Source: Brevibacterium antiquum (GTDB taxonomy: Bacteria; Actinomycetota; Actinomycetes; Actinomycetales; Brevibacteriaceae). Taken from it: DNA of 64,000 nt. Of the stretch, positions 25,037 through 33,824 are shown piece after piece (position 1 is the first letter of the stretch; each line of letters opens with the position of its first letter). The translations under genes were made by a program, and so were the position numbers. The DNA lies in assembly GCF_016107655.1 (NCBI RefSeq), contig NZ_JABASX010000007.1, positions 217,258 through 281,257 of the forward strand, read 5' to 3'. The notes below the pieces were generated by a model. The model saw only the letters and a list, made by a program, of their open reading frames with translations. It had not been told where the DNA came from and made no database searches.

Positions 25037-26191
25037 ATGATCCTCGACGGATACCGCGGTACCTGGGAGACGCAGGAAACCGATGACCTGCGCGAACTCG
25101 TGCGCAATTTCATGAACAAAGAGATCGTGCCCAACCAGGACACCTTCATCGACAACCACCAGGTCGACCGTGAGCTGTGGAACCGGGCCGGAGATGCCGG
25201 ACTGCTGTGCATCTCCATCCCCGAAGAATACGGCGGAGGCGGCGGCACCTTCGCCCATGAGGCGATCATCCTCCAGGAACAGGGATTCGCCGGCGATGCG
25301 GCCTGGGGCAACAGCGTCCACTCCACGATCATCGCCCACTACATCAACACCTTCGGCACAGAGGAACAGAAGCAGCGGTGGCTGCCCGGCATGGCGACCG
25401 GCGAACTGGTCGCCGCGATCGCCATGACCGAACCCGGCACCGGATCTGACCTGCAGAGTGTGAAGACGAAAGCCGTGCGCGACGGCGACGAGTACGTCAT
25501 CAACGGCTCGAAGACCTTTATCTCCAATGGCACGCACTGCGACATCCTCGTCATCGTCGCCCGGACGAGTGAGGAACCCGGCGCCAAAGGTGTCTCCCTC
25601 ATCGTCGCCGAGGTTGCCGACCTGCCCGGCTTCTCCCGCGGACGCGTCCTGGACAAGGTCGGCCAACGCGGCCAAGACACTCGCGAACTCTTCTTCGAGG
25701 ACATGCGCGTGCCCGTCGGCAACGTCCTCGGCGGAGTCGAAGGTCGCGGATTCATCCAGCTCATGCAGCAGCTGCCCCAGGAGCGCATGGCGATCGCCGT
25801 GGCGGGAGCGACGACTGCCGAGGCTGCAGTGCGCGAAGCGGTGGCTTATGCGAAGGAACGTGAGGCTTTCGGGCAGCCGATCATGAAGTTCCAGAACACC
25901 AAGTTCGTCCTCGCCGAGTGTGCCACTGAGGCGTTCTCCACCAGGACCTTCGTCGACCACCTCACTCAGTTGCACATCGACGGGAAGCTCACGACCGAAC
26001 AGGCCTCCGCCGGCAAGTACTGGGCGACGGATGCCCAGACCAATGTCATCGACCGCTGCCTGCAGATCTTCGGCGGCTATGGTTACATGATGGAATACCC
26101 GATCGCGCGCATGTACGCCGATGCCCGTGTGCAGAAGATCTACGGCGGCACGAACGAGATCATGAAGGAGCTCATCTCCCGCGGCCTCTGA
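25037..26191 (+). CDS. Acyl-CoA dehydrogenase
   Basis: 384 residues from ATG 25037, after AAAGGAGA. Classical layout: AIAMTEPGTGSDLQ in the middle domain, FISNGTHCDILVIVARTS, and C-terminal IYGGTNEIMKELISRGL with the usual GGTNEI motif. It introduces a trans-2,3 double bond in an acyl-CoA with FAD and passes electrons to ETF. It forms an operon with the CaiB-type transferase under the divergent TetR protein. Chain length is not evident. In contrast to the protein at 8923 it has the ordinary C-terminus. Confidence 0.9.
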   Translation: MILDGYRGTWETQETDDLRELVRNFMNKEIVPNQDTFIDNHQVDRELWNRAGDAGLLCISIPEEYGGGGGTFAHEAIILQEQGFAGDAAWGNSVHSTIIAHYINTFGTEEQKQRWLPGMATGELVAAIAMTEPGTGSDLQSVKTKAVRDGDEYVINGSKTFISNGTHCDILVIVARTSEEPGAKGVSLIVAEVADLPGFSRGRVLDKVGQRGQDTRELFFEDMRVPVGNVLGGVEGRGFIQLMQQLPQERMAIAVAGATTAEAAVREAVAYAKEREAFGQPIMKFQNTKFVLAECATEAFSTRTFVDHLTQLHIDGKLTTEQASAGKYWATDAQTNVIDRCLQIFGGYGYMMEYPIARMYADARVQKIYGGTNEIMKELISRGL

Positions 26192-26226
26192 GCTGGCTCG
26201 GCGGCGTGGTTCCTTCATTGGAAGTA

Positions 26227-26249
26227 CATCTGATGTCAGACGTATGATG
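26227..26249. promoter_or_regulatory. GntR-type operator upstream of the gntR-nagB operon
   Basis: Imperfect palindrome with outer CATC/GATG and core GTC-A-GAC. Its right half, AGACGTATGATG, recurs exactly at 32016-32027 in front of the sialic-acid symporter gene. It lies about 36 bp before the gntR start, consistent with autoregulation. Confidence 0.65.
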
Positions 26250-26284
26250 GAGGTCCGGTGCTGATCGATCTGTGGAGGGCGAGG

Positions 26285-26968
26285 ATGGCGAAGACAACGA
26301 CATCTGACCGGATCAAGGATCTCATTCTCTCCGATGGACTCAGGCCTGGCGATCTCCTGCCCACCGAAGGGGACCTGTGCGACCGCCTCGGCGTCTCCCG
26401 GTCGAATGTCAGGGAAGCCATCCGCAAACTGTCCACGCTCGACATCGTCGACGTCCGGCACGGGCACGGAACCTACGTCGGCGAGATGTCTCTCGACGCG
26501 CTCGTCGAGGCACTGGTCTTCCGCGGAGTGCTCAGCCCCGGCGATGACCTGCGAGCACTGCGGGACGTCGTCGAAGTCCGCCAGGCCCTCGACTTCGGAA
26601 TGTCTGAGGCGATAGTGAGAAGTCTGCAGGGCACAACGAACCCTGAGCTCTCAGCGCTTGTCGACGACATGGTCGCCATGGCCAAGGACGGGCGATCGTT
26701 TCCCCAGCAGGACCGGGCCTTCCACACGGGGCTGCTGTCGGCCTTGGACAATTCGCTCGTCGGCCAACTCGTCGCCGCTTTCTGGGACGTGCACACGGCA
26801 GTGCTTCCCCGGCTCAACGTCGCCGTGGCCGCCGATCTGGAACAGACCGCAAAAGCGCACGGGGAGATGCTCGAGGCGGCTCAGGCCGGAGATGCCGAAG
26901 CCTTCCACGCCGCGATCACAGTCCACTATGATCCGATTGCCCGAGCCCTCGACCGCGACGTCGATTGA
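26285..26968 (+). CDS. GntR-family regulator, FadR/FCD subfamily (NanR-like role)
   Basis: 227 residues from ATG 26285, after GGAGGG; a GTG at 26258 is a weaker choice. The winged helix is at about 1-70, with GDLLPTEGDLCDRLGVSRSNVREAIRKL as recognition region, and the C-terminal all-helical FCD domain follows. FCD proteins bind acids or sugar phosphates; NanR of E. coli has the same architecture. It is followed 13 bp later by nagB. The matching operators at 26227 and 32005 make it the likely regulator of both the nagB and the nan transcription units. Confidence 0.87.
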   Translation: MAKTTTSDRIKDLILSDGLRPGDLLPTEGDLCDRLGVSRSNVREAIRKLSTLDIVDVRHGHGTYVGEMSLDALVEALVFRGVLSPGDDLRALRDVVEVRQALDFGMSEAIVRSLQGTTNPELSALVDDMVAMAKDGRSFPQQDRAFHTGLLSALDNSLVGQLVAAFWDVHTAVLPRLNVAVAADLEQTAKAHGEMLEAAQAGDAEAFHAAITVHYDPIARALDRDVD

Positions 26969-26981
26969 GAGAAGAGAACTG

Positions 26982-27764
26982 ATGGAAGTCATCATCGCCC
27001 CTGAACGCGAGCTGTCCACGCTCGTCGCCGACGCCATCGAGGCCCTCGTGCGCGAGGAGCCCTCACCCGTGCTGGGTCTGGCTACCGGGTCGAGCCCGCT
27101 CAGCGTCTACGATGAGTTGGCACGGCGTCACGAACGGGACGGACTCTCATTCGCCGAGGTGCGCGGCTTCATGCTCGACGAATATGTGGGACTGCCGGCC
27201 TCGCATCCGCAGCGCTACCGCAACGTCATTGACAACGAATTCGTCTCCCGCGTGGACTTCGCGAAGGGCGCGGTGCAGGGCCCGGATGGGACGGCTGAAG
27301 ACCTCAGCGCCGCCTCGGCGGAGTATGACCGTGCCATCGCCGAGGCTGGGGGAGTCGACCTGCAGATCCTCGGTATCGGCGCCGACGGTCACCTCGCCTT
27401 CAACGAACCCGGATCTTCCCTGTCCTCACGGACGCGGGTCAAAACCTTGGCACGGCAGACGCGGATCGACAATGCTCGCTTCTTCGACGACGATGTCGAC
27501 GCAGTCCCACAGCACTGTCTGACCCAGGGCCTGGGGACGATTCTCGAAGCCCGGCACCTCATGCTCATCGCCACCGGCGGTCATAAGGCAGAGGCCGTGC
27601 ACCAGATGGTCGAAGGTCCGGTCTCATCGATGTGGCCGGCCACGGTGCTGCAGATGCATCCTCATGTCACGATTCTCGTCGACGACGAGGCCGCCTCACG
27701 GTTGCAGTTGGGTGACTATTACCGACATATCTATGCGTGCAAACTCGACGGACAGAGGCTCTGA
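26982..27764 (+). CDS. nagB: Glucosamine-6-phosphate deaminase
   Basis: 260 residues, full length. VLGLATGSSPLSVYDELAR binds the phosphate, MLDEYVGL carries the catalytic Asp, and GIGADGHLAFNEPGSSLSS is the NagB signature with the active-site His and Glu. It converts glucosamine-6-phosphate to fructose-6-phosphate and ammonia, the last step of amino-sugar breakdown. It is co-transcribed with the GntR gene and converges on the nan operon. The intervening nagA (GlcNAc-6-phosphate deacetylase) is not in the window. Confidence 0.93.
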   Translation: MEVIIAPERELSTLVADAIEALVREEPSPVLGLATGSSPLSVYDELARRHERDGLSFAEVRGFMLDEYVGLPASHPQRYRNVIDNEFVSRVDFAKGAVQGPDGTAEDLSAASAEYDRAIAEAGGVDLQILGIGADGHLAFNEPGSSLSSRTRVKTLARQTRIDNARFFDDDVDAVPQHCLTQGLGTILEARHLMLIATGGHKAEAVHQMVEGPVSSMWPATVLQMHPHVTILVDDEAASRLQLGDYYRHIYACKLDGQRL

Positions 27765-27795
27765 GGTCAGAGCTCGCAGCCAGCGAGACCGGCAG

Positions 27796-28485
27796 TCAGC
27801 GAGGCTCGCAGGCGTCGACGAACCAGGACGTGATCGTCGTCGGGTGGGTGATCGCTGTGCCCACGACCACAGCCTCGGCGCCGGCGGTCAAGGTCGCTGC
27901 TGCATCGGCCGGTGAATGGATGCGGCCTTCGGCCACAAGCATCGGTCCCAGCTCCGCGTCCCGGATCTCGGCAAGGAGTTCGAGGTCGGGTCCCGTGGTC
28001 TTCGGGCGCTCGCCTGAGTAGCCGGCCAGGGTGGTGCCGATGAGATCTGCACCGGCTTCGGCTGCACCGCGTGCATCCTCGAAACTGCCGCAATCGGCCA
28101 TGACCAGGGAGTTCGTCTCCGTATGCAGGCGGGCGATGGTCTGCGCCAAGGTCAATCCGTCCGGGCGTTGGCGGCGAGTGCCGTCAAGGGCGACCACATG
28201 AGCCCCGGCCAGGGCCACGGCGTGGGCGTGCTGATAGGTCGGTGTGATGACGACGTCGGAGGAACCGTCCTTCCACAGACCGATGATAGGAGTCTCGACA
28301 GCAGAGCATGTGGCCTGGATGTCGCTGATGCCCTGGATGCGCACGGCGGCCGCACCGCCGCGCACAGCGGAGGCCGCAACCTGAGCCATGGTACGAGGAT
28401 CCCGCATGGGCTCGCCCGGGTAGGCCTGGGCCGAGACGATGAGACCTCCGCGCAGGGTATCGAGGATCTCCTGCTTAGTGAACAT
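27796..28485 (-). CDS. nanE: N-acetylmannosamine-6-phosphate 2-epimerase
   Basis: 229 residues, TIM barrel. LRGGLIVSAQAYPGEPMRDP at the start, AAVRIQGISDI, TYQHAHAVALAGAHVVALDGTRRQRPDG and MADCGSFEDARGAAEAGAD all match NanE. It interconverts N-acetylmannosamine-6-phosphate and N-acetylglucosamine-6-phosphate. Its ATG overlaps the nanK stop in the form TGATG, so the last gene of the nan operon is translationally coupled to the kinase. Confidence 0.92.
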   Translation of the reverse strand: MFTKQEILDTLRGGLIVSAQAYPGEPMRDPRTMAQVAASAVRGGAAAVRIQGISDIQATCSAVETPIIGLWKDGSSDVVITPTYQHAHAVALAGAHVVALDGTRRQRPDGLTLAQTIARLHTETNSLVMADCGSFEDARGAAEAGADLIGTTLAGYSGERPKTTGPDLELLAEIRDAELGPMLVAEGRIHSPADAAATLTAGAEAVVVGTAITHPTTITSWFVDACEPR

Positions 28486-29453
28486 CACTGAGGCTCCTTG
28501 CTGGTCAGCGTCCTGGTCATCTCGTCTGACCACAGGCTCGCGGCGCCGATGAGGGCGGCGTCTTGTCCCAATTGTGCCTGCCGCAGGGCAAGACCGCTGA
28601 CAGCGGGGATGAGTTCGCGGTCGAACGCCTGGCGCAAAGGCCTCCACCACAGCTCGCCGCTGCCGGCAAGGCCGCCGCCGATGACGATCACGTCGGGAGA
28701 GAGCACATTGGCCAATCCGCCCAGAACCGAGCCGAGTGCCGCTCCGGCCTGCGCAAATACCTCATTGGCGATGACATCCCCGGAGTGTGCGACCTCGGTC
28801 AGTTCACGGGTCGAGGACACCTCCGCGCTGCCGCCATTTTGTCGATAAGCGCCGAGCACGGCCGGGCCCGAGGCGATCGCCTCCACATGCCCTTCACTCC
28901 CGCAGGGGCAGGGCAGCCCCTGGGCTGCGGCGACGGGAAGGTGACCGATGTGTCCTGCCGCAGAGTTCCGGCCGGTGAGCAGACGGCCCCCGGTGATGAA
29001 GCCACCGCCGATGCCCGTGCCCGCGGCGACGAGCAGCGAGCTGCGGCTTCCTCTGGCCGCCCCCGCGCAGGATTCGCCGAGCGCATGAGCGTGCACATCG
29101 TTGACGACTCGCGTCTCGAGACCGAGGCGATCGTTGAGCCCAGCGCTCACCTGGGTCCCGGCCCAACCAACGAGGGAATCGGTGGCGGAGACGACGGTCC
29201 CGGACTCCGGGTCGATGACTCCCGCAGACCCAATCCCGACCCTCCAACGGTGAACCATCCCGGCACCGAGCGACTCCTCGGTGTCGCGGATGACTCCGCG
29301 GACCACCTCGGCGATGGAGTCCAGAATTGCCGAACTCCCCGCACGGGCAGGCGTCGGCACCTGAAGGAGGTGATCGAGGACGCCATCGATGACACAGCCG
29401 GCACGGATCTTCGTGCCTCCGACATCGACGGCGACGATGGCAGCTGAGGTCAC
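28485..29453 (-). CDS. nanK: ROK-family N-acetylmannosamine kinase
   Basis: 322 residues with a GTG start that overlaps the nanA stop by 4 bp. DVGGTKI at 10-16 is the ATP-binding motif and GTGIGGG follows in the middle. The ROK zinc site is present as GHIGHLPV followed by the cysteine cluster CPCGSEGH. It phosphorylates N-acetylmannosamine to its 6-phosphate. Sequence alone would also allow a glucokinase; the position between nanA and nanE decides for NanK. Confidence 0.88.
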   Translation of the reverse strand: MTSAAIVAVDVGGTKIRAGCVIDGVLDHLLQVPTPARAGSSAILDSIAEVVRGVIRDTEESLGAGMVHRWRVGIGSAGVIDPESGTVVSATDSLVGWAGTQVSAGLNDRLGLETRVVNDVHAHALGESCAGAARGSRSSLLVAAGTGIGGGFITGGRLLTGRNSAAGHIGHLPVAAAQGLPCPCGSEGHVEAIASGPAVLGAYRQNGGSAEVSSTRELTEVAHSGDVIANEVFAQAGAALGSVLGGLANVLSPDVIVIGGGLAGSGELWWRPLRQAFDRELIPAVSGLALRQAQLGQDAALIGAASLWSDEMTRTLTSKEPQ

Positions 29454-30367
29454 AGAAGCCCCTCGGCGGAGATGACCTCCCTGACGCGGTTGGTCTCCTC
29501 TGCATCGAGTGCGAGCATCGGCTCGGCCATGCGGTTGGAGCCGATGACACCCATGAGCTGCAGGGCCGTCTTGAAGGCGCCGAGGCCTGCGGCACCGGGG
29601 GAGACGCGTCCGGGAGTGGGGGCGGCGGTGATCTGGAACAGTCGTGCCAGGCGATCCTGTTCGTCTACGACGGCGGCCCAGTCGCCGGCACGGGCGGCGT
29701 CGTAGAGGCGAACGTATCCGGCCGGGTCCACATTGCCCAGTCCCGGAACGATTCCGGCGGCGCCGCCGAGCAGCGCACCGTCGGCGACCACCTCGTGGCC
29801 GGTGAAGACCGCGAAGTCGGGCTGGTCCTTGGTCTCGATGAGCAGGCGACGGAAGGACACGTCATCGGCCGAGGAGTCCTTGACTCCGGCGAGGACGCCC
29901 TCTTTGGCGAGTCGGACCGTGACCTCGTGCGGCAGCTTCGTGTGGGTTCGCACAGGGACGTCGTAGGCGAAGACCGGAACATCGAGGTGTTCGGCGACCG
30001 TGCGGAAGTGCTGTTCGATCTCGGCCGCATCGGAGAGTGCGTAGAAGGGGGTGGTGACGACGGCGGCGTCACCACCGATCGACAGCAGGCGCTTCGCCTC
30101 GTCGAGGACTCGGCCCGTCGTCTGTTCACTGATCCCGACCAGAACTGGGGTCCGCCCCTTGGCGGCCTCGATGGCCGTGCTCAGCACTTGGTCGCGTTCG
30201 CTCGACGTGAGATAGGGGACCTCACCCGAGGAGCCGAGCGCGAAGATGCCGTGCACTCCGCCCTCGATGAGGTGGTCGACGAGGGAGGCGGTGCCCTCGC
30301 GGTCCAGCTCTCCGCGCTCGGTGCGCGGGGTCAGGAGTGGAGGGATGATGCCGTGGAACTCATTCAT
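29450..30367 (-). CDS. nanA: N-acetylneuraminate lyase (DHDPS/NAL family)
   Basis: 305 residues. GSSGE at 45-49, Tyr135 in FAYDVP and the Schiff-base Lys163 in GVKDSS identify the dihydrodipicolinate synthase/N-acetylneuraminate lyase family. In E. coli NanA the tyrosine motif is YNIP; here it is YDVP, so substrate assignment rests on context: the symporter, NanK and NanE are in the same operon. It would split sialic acid to N-acetylmannosamine and pyruvate. Its start lies 8 bp inside the end of the symporter gene, so translation is coupled. Confidence 0.85.
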   Translation of the reverse strand: MNEFHGIIPPLLTPRTERGELDREGTASLVDHLIEGGVHGIFALGSSGEVPYLTSSERDQVLSTAIEAAKGRTPVLVGISEQTTGRVLDEAKRLLSIGGDAAVVTTPFYALSDAAEIEQHFRTVAEHLDVPVFAYDVPVRTHTKLPHEVTVRLAKEGVLAGVKDSSADDVSFRRLLIETKDQPDFAVFTGHEVVADGALLGGAAGIVPGLGNVDPAGYVRLYDAARAGDWAAVVDEQDRLARLFQITAAPTPGRVSPGAAGLGAFKTALQLMGVIGSNRMAEPMLALDAEETNRVREVISAEGLL

Positions 30368-31952
30368 GTTCGTGTCCTTGCTTGGTGGTGCTGCTTGCCC
30401 CCGCCGAGGCTGTCGCCGGGGAGGATGGGATGCGACGTGTGTACTGGTCACGTTTGCCGTAGATCGTCAGTGCGGTCACGTCGTGGTCGGTGTGTGGCTG
30501 CCGGGATCCGGTGAACAGGGAGATGACATACCCGAAGACGACGGCGCCGATGAAGGCGACGGCCGAGACGGCGAAGGGTGTCAGACCCGCGACGTCCTGG
30601 ACGTACCAGGCGACGGCGGCGCCAAGGATGAGGCCGCTGAGGACTCCGGCGCTGTTGGCACGTTTGGTGAAGATGCCGAGCGCGAAGACACCGGCGAGGG
30701 GGACCCCGAAGAGTCCGGTGATGGACAGGAAGAGGTCCCAGGTCTGGGCCTGGTCCGTGGCCGACAGGTAGAGGGCGACTCCGACCGAGAGTGCTCCGAC
30801 GATGACGATGACGAGTCGGGAGAAGCCGACACCGGTGCGGGCAATACCGCTCTTGGGTGGGAAGAACCGATCCCTGATGTCGACGGTGACGCAGGCAGAG
30901 ATCGAATTCAGGCTCGAGGAGATCGTCGACTGGGCGGCCGCGAAGATCGCGGCGATCAGCAGACCCGAGATACCCGCCGGAAGTGCGGTGACGGCGAAGT
31001 AGGGCACCAGGGCCGAGGTGTTGAATCCCTCGGGGAGAGCCTCGGCATGTTGGTAATAGCTGTAGAGGACTGTGCCGATTCCGTAGAACAGAGGAATCGT
31101 CAGGAGGGCGAGGAATCCGTTGACGATGAGGGATCGGATCGTGCTCTTGGGAGAGTCGGTCGTCTGGTAGCGCTGTACCACGTCCTGGCTGGCGGTGTAT
31201 TGGTGGAGATTGTTGAAGACGGAGCCGAGGAAGACGATCGGGATGGCCGCTGCCGCGCCGCCGAACTTCCAGTTGTCGGCCGAGATGAACTTGTCATCCG
31301 CGGCCGCGTCGGCGGCCACCGTGGCCAGCCCCCCGTCGAGCGCGGCGATGCCGAAGACGAGGATCACGGCGGCGCCGACGAGGAGGATGATGCCCTGGAC
31401 CACATCTGACCAGATGACGCCTTCGATGCCGCCGAGGAAGGTGTAGACCACGGACAGAACGCCGACCGCGGCGGCGACGACCACAGGGCTGATATCGGTG
31501 ACCGAGCTGATGGCCAGTGTGGGCAGATAGATGACGATGGCCACACGTCCGATGTGGAAGAGCACGAACAGGAGTGATCCGAGGATGCGGATGGTGGGCC
31601 CGAAGCGCTCTTCTAGGTATTCGTAGGCGGTGGTGACGTCGAGCTTGCGGAAGAAGGGGATGTAGAACAGGACGAGCAGAGGCACGATCGCGAAGATGGC
31701 GATGTTGCCCGCAGCATAGGACCAGTCCGTGAGGAAGGACTGTTCAGGCGTGGACATGTAGGTGATGGCCGACAGGGTTGTGGCATAGATGCTGAAGCCT
31801 GCCGCCCACGCCGGAATGCGGCCGTTGGCCTTGAAGAAGGAATCGGTTCCGGCGCTCGCCCTACGGGTGAACCAGACCCCGATTCCCAGCGTGGCCAGCA
31901 GATAGATGATGATCACGGCCCAATTCAGGCCGCCGAGTCCCGGAGCGTCCAT
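30360..31952 (-). CDS. Sodium:solute symporter, probable sialic acid transporter
   Basis: 530 residues with about 13 membrane segments, SSS family. AGTDSFFKANGRIPAWAAG near the N-terminus, the sodium-site helix YMSTPEQSFLTDWSYAAGN, and VYTFLGGIEGVIWSDVVQG are characteristic. The C-terminus is a polar tail. It starts at ATG 31952 behind GGAGGAGGGAG and is the first gene of the nan operon, behind the GntR operator at 32005. SSS-type sialic acid carriers (SiaT/NanT-like) are known in several bacteria, and the operon position makes this substrate likely. Confidence 0.87.
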   Translation of the reverse strand: MDAPGLGGLNWAVIIIYLLATLGIGVWFTRRASAGTDSFFKANGRIPAWAAGFSIYATTLSAITYMSTPEQSFLTDWSYAAGNIAIFAIVPLLVLFYIPFFRKLDVTTAYEYLEERFGPTIRILGSLLFVLFHIGRVAIVIYLPTLAISSVTDISPVVVAAAVGVLSVVYTFLGGIEGVIWSDVVQGIILLVGAAVILVFGIAALDGGLATVAADAAADDKFISADNWKFGGAAAAIPIVFLGSVFNNLHQYTASQDVVQRYQTTDSPKSTIRSLIVNGFLALLTIPLFYGIGTVLYSYYQHAEALPEGFNTSALVPYFAVTALPAGISGLLIAAIFAAAQSTISSSLNSISACVTVDIRDRFFPPKSGIARTGVGFSRLVIVIVGALSVGVALYLSATDQAQTWDLFLSITGLFGVPLAGVFALGIFTKRANSAGVLSGLILGAAVAWYVQDVAGLTPFAVSAVAFIGAVVFGYVISLFTGSRQPHTDHDVTALTIYGKRDQYTRRIPSSPATASAGASSTTKQGHEHE

Positions 31953-32004
31953 GCTCCCTCCTCCACAATAAGACCGAACGGGAGTGCGTCAGTGCCAAAT
32001 CCCG

Positions 32005-32027
32005 ACTTATACATAAGACGTATGATG
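32005..32027. promoter_or_regulatory. GntR-type operator upstream of the nan operon
   Basis: Contains AGACGTATGATG exactly as in the site before gntR-nagB, with a left half that keeps TATAC of the symmetrical arm. It lies about 55 bp before the symporter start, in the divergent region with the DUF4041 gene. The shared 12-mer ties the two transcription units to one regulator. Confidence 0.65.
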
Positions 32028-32170
32028 TCCTACGTTGGAAATATACGGGAGTGTGTCTTGTCGCACAAGCTGTAGGCGCGATTCGCCTGACGGGCCATCG
32101 TTTCGGAAAGCGCGTCCTTCCCATTCGTCAAGAGGTCGGGGCGAACCTGATCTTGTGCTTAGATGTCTAC

Positions 32171-33754
32171 ATGAGTAGTGCTCCTCCTCCCGGTTGGTAT
32201 GTCGACCCGGGAAACAACACCCTGGTCAGATGGTTCGATGGCGTGCGTTGGACACCTCACGCGCAGCCACGGCAGCCTCAGCAGCCCCCACGCTTGCAGC
32301 AGCCACTTCAGCCAACGAGCACTCAACCGCCCCCGGACGTGGGTCAATCTGGACCGACCGAAGATACGCCTCGTCAAGAACAGGCGCAGTCCCAACCCGT
32401 GCGCAGCAACGCAGCGGAAGTCACGAGCGAAAAGATCGGACTCTTCAACGGCAAACGACGTGCTCGGGAACTGCAAGAAGAGCTCGATGAGCTGAACCAT
32501 TGGATTCGCCAAAACAACATAGACGGAGCCGTGAGCGCTCAGCAGGTCGAGAAGGAGACGATCGAGCGAACTGAGGAGATCGAGCAGTCACATCAGAGAG
32601 AGCTGACGGCGATCAGATCTGAACTGGAAGTCGCGCAGAGATCGCTCGAAACCACGCGAGGGCTCATATCCGATGAGCAGAAACAGCTCGTCGATATCCG
32701 AGCTGAAGCAGAAGTTCAGGATTTCGGATTGTTTGATTTCGAGCATCCGGCTGAGAGCTCCGTCCAGATTTCTGCGGACCTGGACCAAGTTCGTACCCGC
32801 TACAAGAGCATGGTTCGGTCGAATTCGGCGACTACGGTGACCAGCGGTTTCACCTTCAACAATTCGAAGAGTCAGGGGAGCCGCTTTCTCAAGAACATGT
32901 CGAAGCTCCTACTTCGTGCGTATAACGCCGAAGCGGAGAATGCGGTGAAGTCGGCAAAGGCCGGAAATCTTGAGTCGTGTACGAAGCGCCTGTCGAAGGC
33001 TCGCGAACAGGTCGAGCGCAATGGTCAGATGATCGACCTGCATATCGTGGAGGAATACCACCGATTGAGGCTGTCGGAAATTGAACTGGCCAACCGACAT
33101 CTGCAAGTCAAAGCCCGGGAGAAAGAGCTTGAGCGAGAGCGTCGCACGCAACTCAGGGAAGAGAAAAAAGCGGAAGCTGAGTTCAAGGCCAAACGTGCTG
33201 ATTTGCTGAAAGAGCAGATGCACTACCAGAACCTCGCCGATGCAATGCGCGATCGAGGCGACTCTGAAGGCCTGGAGCGTGCACTCTCCCAGCTGCAGGA
33301 TGTTGAGCATTCAATCGCCGACGTAGATTACCGTGCCGCAAATACAAGGGCCGGGTACGTTTATGTCATTTCGAATGTCGGTTCATTTGGGAAAAACGTG
33401 GTCAAGATCGGCATGACCCGGCGTCTGGACCCAATGGACCGAGTGCGTGAACTAGGCGACGCATCAGTCCCTTTTACGTTCGACGTTCACGCGCTCTTCT
33501 TCTCGAGCGATGCAGTTGGCATCGAGACGATGCTTCATCAGACGTTTTCGTCTGAGCGGATCAACCGAATCAATCTTCGGCGTGAGTACTTCGCAGTCAC
33601 ACCTGAACAAGTGTTATCGGCACTGCAAAATCAGAAGGTCGAAGTCGTGGAATACACCCTCGATGCTCCTGCCGAACAATATCGGCAAAGCATTGTTATC
33701 AGGGACAAGCAGACAGAGCCGTCCGAAGACGCATCCGACTCAAGCGGACTCTAA
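32171..33754 (+). CDS. DUF2510-DUF4041-GIY-YIG (T5orf172-like) protein
   Basis: 527 residues from ATG 32171; the ribosome site is weak. Residues 3-31 form a DUF2510 module (PPPGWYVDPGNNTLVRWFDG, then WT), then comes a Pro/Gln-rich linker to about 80. A charged coiled coil spans roughly 95-200, a DUF4041-like region about 190-310, and a second coiled coil about 310-390. Residues 394-485 are a GIY-YIG/T5orf172 domain: GYVYVISN, VVKIGMTRR, RVRELGD and a downstream ETMLHQ. Base composition is nearer 50-55 % GC than its neighbours, suggesting later arrival. DUF4041-T5orf172 proteins occur in phages and accessory islands; nuclease or DNA-binding function is likely, the biological role unknown. No partner gene is adjacent. 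Confidence 0.8.
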   Translation: MSSAPPPGWYVDPGNNTLVRWFDGVRWTPHAQPRQPQQPPRLQQPLQPTSTQPPPDVGQSGPTEDTPRQEQAQSQPVRSNAAEVTSEKIGLFNGKRRARELQEELDELNHWIRQNNIDGAVSAQQVEKETIERTEEIEQSHQRELTAIRSELEVAQRSLETTRGLISDEQKQLVDIRAEAEVQDFGLFDFEHPAESSVQISADLDQVRTRYKSMVRSNSATTVTSGFTFNNSKSQGSRFLKNMSKLLLRAYNAEAENAVKSAKAGNLESCTKRLSKAREQVERNGQMIDLHIVEEYHRLRLSEIELANRHLQVKAREKELERERRTQLREEKKAEAEFKAKRADLLKEQMHYQNLADAMRDRGDSEGLERALSQLQDVEHSIADVDYRAANTRAGYVYVISNVGSFGKNVVKIGMTRRLDPMDRVRELGDASVPFTFDVHALFFSSDAVGIETMLHQTFSSERINRINLRREYFAVTPEQVLSALQNQKVEVVEYTLDAPAEQYRQSIVIRDKQTEPSEDASDSSGL

Positions 33755-33824
33755 AGACGAGAGGGAACCAATCCTGATTGGACCCTTGAAGCTGAGAGAC
33801 AGGCGATATGACAAGATTGAAGGC

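Noticed and set aside
24845..26467. 540-codon open frame on the minus strand
   Set aside because: Opposite the acyl-CoA dehydrogenase and the GntR gene; long only because of high GC. No recognisable domain.
32909..33310. 133-codon minus-strand frame in the DUF4041 gene
   Set aside because: Antisense to a coiled-coil region; its composition is the mirror of Glu/Lys-rich coding.
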